Of a DNA stretch of 64,000 bases, positions 58,487 to 64,000 are shown in pieces (position 1 is the first letter of the stretch; every line of letters begins with the position of its first letter). A model generated the notes under the pieces. The model did not search any database. It was not told the DNA's origin and saw nothing but the letters and a program-made list of their open reading frames with translations. The translations under genes and the position numbers were made by a program. The DNA is from Halolamina litorea (GTDB lineage: Archaea > Halobacteriota > Halobacteria > Halobacteriales > Haloferacaceae), in the NCBI RefSeq assembly GCF_026616205.1, contig NZ_JANHGR010000002.1, forward strand, positions 310,001-374,000. The letters run 5' to 3'.

Positions 58487-61291
58487 TTATCGACGGGCCC
58501 AGTCGAGCATTCGCTCGTAGAACGGGTCGGACGCGAGCGCCCCGGCGTCGCCGACGAGGACGAGCGACTTCTTCGCCCGCGTGAGCGCGACGTTCATCCG
58601 TCGCGGGTCGTCGTAGATCGGTCCCGAGAGGTCGTCGGTGGCGACGAAGGAGACGACGATGACCTCCTCGCTCGACCCTTGGAAGCGGTCGACCGTGTCG
58701 ACGGTCGCGTCGGTGCGTCGGTTGATCTCGGCGACCTGTGCCCGGAACGGCGCGATCACGCCGATGTCGCTCTCGTCGACGCCGGCGTCGACGAACGACT
58801 CGACGATTTCGGCGACGCGGTCGGCTTCGGCGGGGTTGGTGTTCCCGTCACGAGCGCCGTCGGGGTCGACGAAGGAGACCGTATCCCGCAGGCTCTCGGG
58901 GAGCGACGCGGGGTCGACCCCGTCGAGGTCGCCGATGCGCTGGGCCGCCACCTCGCGGGTCGCGGGCCGGAGCGCGCCGTCGTAGAACTCCCGAGAGGAG
59001 AAGGCCTGAATGCGCTGGGCCATCCGGTACTGGCGGTCCAGCATCACCGACGCTTCGGGTGCGAGGTCGTGGAGGCGCTCGAACAGCGAGGTCGAGAGGT
59101 CGAGGCGTGGCGCGCGGTCGGCGGCAGCATCGACAGCCCCGTCTTCAGCCGTTGTCCCTCCATCGGTCTCAGCGGATGGCGGCGACTGTCGGCCGCCGTC
59201 GGCCGCCGCCGGACTCCCGAACCCTTCGGTCCACTTCTCGCCCCCCTCGGCCTGCACCACGGGGGGGAGCTGCTCGTGGTCGCCGACGAGCACGAAGCGC
59301 TCGGCGAGGTTGATCGCCGCCAGCGTCGCCGGCTCGGTCAGTTGGGAGGCCTCGTCGACCAGCGCCACGTCGAAGGCCTCCTCGCGCATGATCCGGGAGC
59401 CACAGGAGGCCGTCGTCGCCGCCACCAGCGAGGCGCCATTCAGCTCCGAGATTCGCTCGCCGGGGTCGCCGGCCTGCTCCAGCCGCAGGTCGGCCATGTC
59501 CGGGCGGATACCCGACTCGGTGCCGACGCGGACGATGTCGGCGTCGTCGACGCCGGCGTCGCGGACGGCTTCGAGGGCGTTGTCCACCGCGCGGTTGGTA
59601 AAGGCCGAGAGCAGCACGCGCTCGCCGTCCTCGATCATCGCCGTCACCGTCTGTGCGATGGTGTAGGTCTTCCCGGTGCCGGGCGGGCCGTGGACCAGCG
59701 CGAAGTCGTCGGCGCGGGTCGCGAGGTTCACGGCGTCGTTCTGGGCCTCGTTGTTGTCGACGTAGGTGCGCTCCTCGCCGGAGAACTCGGGTGCACGCCG
59801 GCCGAACAGCGCGTCCTTCCGGTCGGGGTCGGCAGTGAGCACGCCGTCGTGGAGCGCGGTCAGCATCCGATCGACGGAGAGCTCGGAAGGGTACACGTCG
59901 AGCCGGCACACGTCGACCGGCTCGTCGGCCTCGACGACGATCTCGGCGCCGGCCTTCCCCGAGCCGAGGCTCTGGATGCGGCAGAGTTCGGCGTGGCCCT
60001 CGACGGGGTCGCCGTCGCTCGCCAGCGCCACGTCGCCCTCGCGGAGCTTCGAGACGGCGTCGTCGGGCTTCTCGGCGCGCAGGCGCCAGCGGCCGCCGGG
60101 CAGTTCCTCGCGGCCCAGTGGTTCGAGATTCAGCAGCGCGCGGTCGTCGTCGGCCCGCTCCTGTGCGTCCTGCTCCCAGAGCTTGCGGTACTCGGCGTGG
60201 ACCGCGCGGCGTTCGGCCTCGATGGACTGGTAGAACCCCTCGAAGTACGCTCGCTCCTCGGGCGGGAGGGATTGGCCGATCTGGCCGGCCTTGGACTCCT
60301 GATCGAGTCGACCCGAGACGACCATGCAGGTGTCCTGCTCGAAGCAGTACTGGCACTTCGCGTTCGCCTCGAACCCCGTGGGGACCGAGGCGTCGAACTC
60401 CATCGCCGCCAGTTCGTTGCGGGTCCGGACGACGAACTTCAGCAGGCCGCGGCCGACCGAGAACTCCTTGGCCGGCGAGAGGTCGCCGGACTCCTCGGCC
60501 CGTTCGAGCGCGGTGTTTTTCGTGTAGAGCAGCGTCCCCGTGTCGGCCTCGACGCCCTGCTCGTCGAGCATCAGGGCGTAGCAGGCCGCCTGCATCTTGT
60601 CCTGGAAGCGCGGCTCGCGTTTGGTGTTCTTCCCCGTCTTGAGTTCGACGGGCATCCCGCGTCGGAGCGCGTCGGCGCGGCCCTTGATCCCGAACGTCGG
60701 CGAGATGAGGGTGTACTCAGAGCGCCACGTGTCCTCCTCGGTCAGGGTACCCTGCTGGAGCCAGCCCTCGATGGCGGCGGCGTTGCGGCGGACCTCGTCC
60801 TCGACCTCCTCGCGGTCGTAGCCCAGCGCACCCAGTTCGAGGCCGGCCTCCTCGACGCGGTGGTCGATCGACTCCTCAAGCCCTCGGCCCCGGAGCAGGT
60901 CGCCGAACACCTCGTGGACGATGGTCCCCTTGATGACGGGGTACTTCAGCGGGACGCCCGAGAGCTTGTTCAGGTAGTACATCCGCGGGCACTGCACCCA
61001 CGAGCGCACCGCGGTCACGTCGACGAGGAAGTCGGGTTCGAGCACCACCCACGACTGGGGCGTGGTCTCGTAGCCCACCTCGCCGCGGAACTCCGACTCC
61101 TCGGCGTCGGTGACGAGCAGTTCCATCCCCTCCTCGGCGTAGTCGGCGGTCTCCGACCACTTGTTCCAGAGCGTCACCCGGACCGGGTCCGCGGCGCCGC
61201 GCTCGGGCCGGATCGTGATCTCGACGAGGTCGGTGCCGCCGCCGACGGTTCGCGGCTCCGCCACGTCGACGATCGGTCCCCGGATTCGCAT
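58487..61291 (-). CDS. Dna2-like nuclease-helicase (Cas4-type nuclease fused to SF1 helicase)
   Basis: A 934-residue protein. An N-terminal OB-like segment (1-90) precedes a PD-(D/E)xK/Cas4-type nuclease at about 95-330. That nuclease has SWVQCPRMYYLN, KGTIVHEVFGDLL, PVELKTGK, and the Fe-S cysteines C in CPRM and CQYCFEQDTC. The superfamily 1 helicase (about 500-930) has HGPPGTGKTYTIAQT, VDEASQLTEPATL, DRQYRMAQRIQAFS, DTVDRFQGSSEEVIVVSF and NVALTRAKKSLVLVGD. This layout is that of eukaryotic/archaeal Dna2, which processes flaps and resects DNA ends. TATA-like CGTTTACC lies about 27 nt upstream. Confidence 0.92.
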   Translation of the reverse strand: MRIRGPIVDVAEPRTVGGGTDLVEITIRPERGAADPVRVTLWNKWSETADYAEEGMELLVTDAEESEFRGEVGYETTPQSWVVLEPDFLVDVTAVRSWVQCPRMYYLNKLSGVPLKYPVIKGTIVHEVFGDLLRGRGLEESIDHRVEEAGLELGALGYDREEVEDEVRRNAAAIEGWLQQGTLTEEDTWRSEYTLISPTFGIKGRADALRRGMPVELKTGKNTKREPRFQDKMQAACYALMLDEQGVEADTGTLLYTKNTALERAEESGDLSPAKEFSVGRGLLKFVVRTRNELAAMEFDASVPTGFEANAKCQYCFEQDTCMVVSGRLDQESKAGQIGQSLPPEERAYFEGFYQSIEAERRAVHAEYRKLWEQDAQERADDDRALLNLEPLGREELPGGRWRLRAEKPDDAVSKLREGDVALASDGDPVEGHAELCRIQSLGSGKAGAEIVVEADEPVDVCRLDVYPSELSVDRMLTALHDGVLTADPDRKDALFGRRAPEFSGEERTYVDNNEAQNDAVNLATRADDFALVHGPPGTGKTYTIAQTVTAMIEDGERVLLSAFTNRAVDNALEAVRDAGVDDADIVRVGTESGIRPDMADLRLEQAGDPGERISELNGASLVAATTASCGSRIMREEAFDVALVDEASQLTEPATLAAINLAERFVLVGDHEQLPPVVQAEGGEKWTEGFGSPAAADGGRQSPPSAETDGGTTAEDGAVDAAADRAPRLDLSTSLFERLHDLAPEASVMLDRQYRMAQRIQAFSSREFYDGALRPATREVAAQRIGDLDGVDPASLPESLRDTVSFVDPDGARDGNTNPAEADRVAEIVESFVDAGVDESDIGVIAPFRAQVAEINRRTDATVDTVDRFQGSSEEVIVVSFVATDDLSGPIYDDPRRMNVALTRAKKSLVLVGDAGALASDPFYERMLDWARR

Positions 61292-61360
61292 TGTCGGAGG
61301 CAGTGGTCGGCGGGGGTAAACGGTGTCGGTCGGGGTGATCGGGAGCCGTGACTCGCCGGC

Positions 61361-62173
61361 TCAGCGGTGCTCGGCCAGCCACTCGGCGCCGAAGTCCACC
61401 AGCGCCGGCTGCTCGACCAGTTTCGCCGTCGCCGCCCCGACCGCACCCGTCACGACCGCCTCGGGATGTGCCGCGTCGAACGCCGCGCCGAGTTCGGCGA
61501 AGTCGCCGTTGTCGAGGTCGATGTCGGTCCACTCCACCCACGTTCGCTCGCCGTTGTGCAGCACGGGCGCGCCCTCGGTCGTCTCCCCGGCGTCGAACGC
61601 GCCGCGGTACTCCGCGAGGTGGAGCGAGGTGTTGGCGTCGTGGCCCGTCCCGAGCATGAGCACCGAGCTGTCCCGGTCGTACACCGCCGCGAGCGGGGAG
61701 CCCTCGCCCATCCCGTTCTGGAAGCTCTGGTCCTCGACGACTGCCTCGGCGTCGGCGCCCCACGCGGCGAAGGAGTAGAGCGGGTGCTCGCTCCGGACCG
61801 TGCCGGGGTAGTTCCGGAAGCACTCGGGGACCGCGCCCATCGAGCGCGTGGGCGTCACGTCGGGACGGAACGGCGGAATCGACTCGCGGATCTGGGACAC
61901 CCAGTCGTCGGGGACCGCCGGGTCCGACCACACGGTGGGATCGCTGTACTGCGTCGAGTGCGTCGGCATGACGACCGTGCCGCTTTCGGTAACGACGCGC
62001 TGCAGGGCGTCGACGACGGCTTGCGGGCCGCCGGCGACCCAGCCCAGTTCCGAGAGCGCGCTGTGGACGAGGAGGGTGTCGCCGGGCTCGACGCCCAGTC
62101 CGCGGAGGCCGGCGGCGATGCGGTCGACGGTCACGGGGTCGTCGACGGCCGCGACGGCGTCGTGTTCGCTCAT
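61361..62173 (-). CDS. AAC(3)-family N-acetyltransferase
   Basis: A 270-residue enzyme. The first half holds LLVHSALSELGWVAGGPQAVVDAL (about 29-52) and VVMPTHSTQYSDP. The middle has TRSMGAVPECFRNYPGTVRSEHPLYSFAAWG, then the DSSVLMLGTGHDANTSLHLAEY catalytic segment. This is the aminoglycoside 3-N-acetyltransferase fold (also YokD/FrbF-like), which uses acetyl-CoA. The native substrate in haloarchaea is unknown and resistance should not be assumed. The ATG at 62173 is preferred to one 78 nt upstream. Confidence 0.88.
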   Translation of the reverse strand: MSEHDAVAAVDDPVTVDRIAAGLRGLGVEPGDTLLVHSALSELGWVAGGPQAVVDALQRVVTESGTVVMPTHSTQYSDPTVWSDPAVPDDWVSQIRESIPPFRPDVTPTRSMGAVPECFRNYPGTVRSEHPLYSFAAWGADAEAVVEDQSFQNGMGEGSPLAAVYDRDSSVLMLGTGHDANTSLHLAEYRGAFDAGETTEGAPVLHNGERTWVEWTDIDLDNGDFAELGAAFDAAHPEAVVTGAVGAATAKLVEQPALVDFGAEWLAEHR

Positions 62174-62213
62174 AGGCCGAGGGCGATCCCCGGCCATAGG
62201 TGCTTTGTGGGTG

Positions 62214-63164
62214 CTACGGCAGGAACAGGGCGGCGACGTAGCCGGTGCCAACTAGCGTCATGCCGGTGCCGCCGACGATGAGGAGGCGACCCTGTCGGGC
62301 GAACCGTCGACGCACGTCTTCGAGCGCTCCGGGGAGGAGGAACCCTGACCCCTCGCCGTCGGAGACGCCCCAGAAGGCGTCTCGTGGATTGGTGACCCGT
62401 TCGTACTCGCCGACGACGGTCGCGGTGTCCCCCGGAACGAGCGGCCGGAGCAGGAGCTTGTGATCGGTGTTCGGCCGCTCGGGGGCGCCGATACCGACCG
62501 AATCGAGGAACGCCGCGGCGTCGTCGGGCACCGGCTCACCCTCGGGGAGGTCGACTGTGTACCGACCGAGGGTGTTCAGCCCCGGGCGGACGGCGACGCT
62601 CCCGCCGTCGACACGGAGTTCCCCGCTGCCGTCGTCGAGGGCCAGCGGCCGAGTGCGTTCGCCCGCGGCGACGGTGATCCACGCGTCTGACCGAAGGCTG
62701 ATGCCACGGACTTTCTGGAGCGCGTACGCACAGGTGAGTGCGCCGTCACCGACGCCCGGGAGGTCGATGGTTCCGTCGACCTCGCGGAGGTCGCCGTCGG
62801 CGACGACGCGGCCGGTGTTCGGGTTCCCGGTCGGGCACTCCTCCGCCGCCTCGATCCGCGACCGGACACGGCGACCCGCGACTCCGACCACTACACCGAG
62901 CGGGCCGATAGCGCCGAAGACCGCGAACAGGCCGTCGAGGAAGCCGAACTCGCCCGCATCGGCGTTCGCGCCGACGATCCCGAACAGCAACACCAGCAGG
63001 CCGAACGCTCCCGCGCCGATCATCGCTGTCGGCGACGCGCCGGTGCGGCGCTCGAACGACTTGAGCCCGAGCAGCGCCGCCTTCGGCGGCACCACCACGA
63101 GGAACACGCCAACCAACACCAGCACGGTCAGCACCGCGAAGCCGAACACGTAGGCCGAAACCAT
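62214..63164 (-). CDS. multi-pass membrane protein with GIDE-like domain
   Basis: A 316-residue protein with hydrophobic helices at about 4-28, 47-65, 75-98 and 292-312. Between them, a beta-rich soluble domain (about 115-285) contains GRVVADGDLREVDGTIDLPG, ALTCAYALQKVR and RPLVPGDTATVVGEYERV. The layout resembles haloarchaeal proteins with a GIDE/E3-like membrane domain, though no RING or zinc motif is visible, so ligase function is not supported. A TATA-like GTTAAC lies about 28 nt upstream. Confidence 0.75.
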   Translation of the reverse strand: MVSAYVFGFAVLTVLVLVGVFLVVVPPKAALLGLKSFERRTGASPTAMIGAGAFGLLVLLFGIVGANADAGEFGFLDGLFAVFGAIGPLGVVVGVAGRRVRSRIEAAEECPTGNPNTGRVVADGDLREVDGTIDLPGVGDGALTCAYALQKVRGISLRSDAWITVAAGERTRPLALDDGSGELRVDGGSVAVRPGLNTLGRYTVDLPEGEPVPDDAAAFLDSVGIGAPERPNTDHKLLLRPLVPGDTATVVGEYERVTNPRDAFWGVSDGEGSGFLLPGALEDVRRRFARQGRLLIVGGTGMTLVGTGYVAALFLP

Positions 63165-63263
63165 GGGACAGCGGTGCTGTGGGGTCCCTGTTAACTGTTC
63201 CCAAATCCTTCCGCTGAACCGCCGCGTTCAAGCCCGCGAGGCCCCACTACGAGGCTATGCAAC

Positions 63264-63270
63264 GGAGGGG
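63264..63270 (+). promoter_or_regulatory. Shine-Dalgarno sequence deciding a GTG start
   Basis: ggagggg ends 6 nt before the GTG at 63277 and matches the 3' end of 16S rRNA. It is one of the few clear Shine-Dalgarno sites in a window where most genes look leaderless. Confidence 0.5.
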
Positions 63271-63276
63271 AGCGCG

Positions 63277-63513
63277 GTGAGCGCGGGGCGACGCGGGAAC
63301 AGCGGCCGCTCGCTGACGCTACCGGCGATATTCGTCCTCATCATCGGCGCCTCGGGCGCGCTGGTCTCGATACAGGCCGGCGCCAGCCTGCAGTTCGCGC
63401 TGGCGGCGGGGGTGGCCGGGCTCGTCCTCGGCGTCATCGTGACGTGGTTCGTCGTCCGGAACCTGCGGGCGGTGATGCCGGACACGCCGGACCTCTCGGA
63501 CCGGGAGTGGTAG
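63277..63513 (+). CDS. small two-helix membrane protein
   Basis: A 78-residue protein from a GTG start, with two hydrophobic helices: LTLPAIFVLIIGASGALVSI and LQFALAAGVAGLVLGVIVTWFVV. A short basic N-terminus and an acidic C-terminus (PDTPDLSDREW) flank them. The start is set by the Shine-Dalgarno site; a 7-codon frame from the ATG at 63257 precedes and overlaps it (its TGA covers the GTG). Function unknown. Confidence 0.7.
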   Translation: MSAGRRGNSGRSLTLPAIFVLIIGASGALVSIQAGASLQFALAAGVAGLVLGVIVTWFVVRNLRAVMPDTPDLSDREW

Positions 63514-64000
63514 CTACTCGATCCGGGCCAGCCAGCGGCTCGGGTCGTCGAGTTCGTCGTCGCTCGGGAGGTTCCCCGGCTCGTCCCACACTTTCGCGGC
63601 CGTTTCCAGCCCCGCCGTGTCGGCGACGGCGTTGAAGAACTCCGCACCGCGCTCGTACTGGCGGCGCTTCAGCCCCAGCCCGAGGAGCCGCCGGACCAGT
63701 CGGTCCACGGGGCCGTTACCGCCCCGGCGGGCGTCGATCTTCCGGCGCAGGTCGTCGTACTCCTCGTCGAAGGCCCGATCCATCAGCAGTTCGGCGTAGC
63801 CCTCGACGGCGGTCATCGCGGCGTCGAGTTCGGAGAACGCCTCGCGGTTCAGCCCGCCCGCGGAGAGTTCGGTGATGGTGTTGCGCATCCGGGACTCCAG
63901 ATACTCGGGGAGCCAGTCGGCGGCGCCGAACTCCGCGGCGTGGGTCACCTCGTGGAACGCGATCCAGCGCCGGAAGCGTGGGAACTCGACGTTCAGTTCC
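63514..64000 (-). CDS. zinc-dependent metalloprotease, DUF2342/F420-associated family (partial, N-terminus outside window)
   Basis: The 161 visible C-terminal residues include RRWIAFHEVTHAAEFGAADWLPEYL, with the HExxH zinc motif HEVTH. Helices with AFSELDAAMTAVEGYAELLMDRAFDEEYDDLRRKIDARRGG follow, ending PSRWLARIE. This matches the DUF2342 zinc metalloprotease family, long annotated as coenzyme-F420-biosynthesis-associated because of its species distribution. Its start is beyond base 64000. The presence of cofG, cofH and cofC nearby fits the association. Confidence 0.85.
   Translation of the reverse strand, partial: ELNVEFPRFRRWIAFHEVTHAAEFGAADWLPEYLESRMRNTITELSAGGLNREAFSELDAAMTAVEGYAELLMDRAFDEEYDDLRRKIDARRGGNGPVDRLVRRLLGLGLKRRQYERGAEFFNAVADTAGLETAAKVWDEPGNLPSDDELDDPSRWLARIE

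Noticed and set aside
57977-61351. 1124-codon plus-strand frame opposite cetZ and the Dna2-like gene
   Set aside because: It spans two real genes and the spacer between them on the other strand; low-complexity shadow.
61361-62173. Aminoglycoside resistance gene
   Set aside because: The fold is AAC(3)-like, but such chromosomal homologues are frequent in haloarchaea and sequence gives no support for antibiotic modification.

Overview
The window is chromosomal DNA from an extremely halophilic archaeon (class Halobacteria). The evidence is very high G+C, strongly acidic proteins, archaeosine and coenzyme F420 genes, archaeal transcription factor S, CetZ, haloarchaeal-type purine genes, and TATA-like boxes about 25-31 nt upstream of most start codons, which points to largely leaderless transcription. 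I do not assign a genus. The gene content is mostly core housekeeping. I see no insertion sequence, provirus, CRISPR array or rRNA. The only clear RNA gene is a tRNA-Pro(CGG), followed by what looks like a scar of its own 3' end.

Layout. 1-335: start of a KaiC-like ATPase, cut by the window edge. 484-6877: a coiled-coil protein, Smc, ScpA, a tiny membrane protein and a PiT-type phosphate permease. 6917-14367: TgtA, a CPBP protease, a NUDIX hydrolase, a secreted arylsulfotransferase-like protein, a P-loop kinase, a lipoprotein, a frameshifted small membrane gene, the tRNA and a membrane protein. 14517-20402: two zinc/coiled-coil acidic proteins ahead of transcription factor S, then an alpha/beta hydrolase, PspA and a four-helix membrane protein. 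19365-21424: an enolase-superfamily racemase and a DUF1611 protein, matching the DgcA/DgcN D-glutamate pathway. 21513-28467: a PAS/GAF histidine kinase, a Vms1-like ribosome-rescue protein, small haloarchaeal proteins, a cyclophilin with a ~60-bp-period hairpin array at its 3' end, an amidohydrolase and a paralogue of the 18.3 kb membrane protein. 28547-31436: pyrG, guaA and a small companion gene in tight overlap. 31987-33282: a cell-surface protein with a dense run of N-glycosylation sequons.

33527-44761: an amino-acid permease with a stress-protein tail, coupled to a TrkA-N protein and divergent from an Lrp regulator; then cupin, PHP, aldo-keto reductase, S9 peptidase, VanZ-like protein and the archaeosine radical-SAM enzyme RaSEA. 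44978-51550: purQ, purS, a PQQ-propeller lipoprotein, purC, cofH, and an Lrp/aminotransferase pair. 51728-64000: two tandem MscS channels, cofG, a secreted protein, cofC, cetZ, a Dna2-like nuclease-helicase, an AAC(3)-type acetyltransferase, membrane proteins and a truncated zinc metalloprotease of a family often linked to F420 organisms.

Pathways represented more than once are purines (purS, purQ, purC, guaA), F420 (cofG, cofH, cofC), archaeosine (tgtA, raSEA) and chromosome/cell-shape functions (smc, scpA, cetZ). Three sets of paralogues sit inside the window: two four-helix membrane proteins, two secreted LolA-like proteins and two MscS channels. No gene-free stretch exceeds 300 bases; the longest gaps are 36100-36358, 33283-33526, 24979-25200, 44762-44977 and 36839-37048, each described below.
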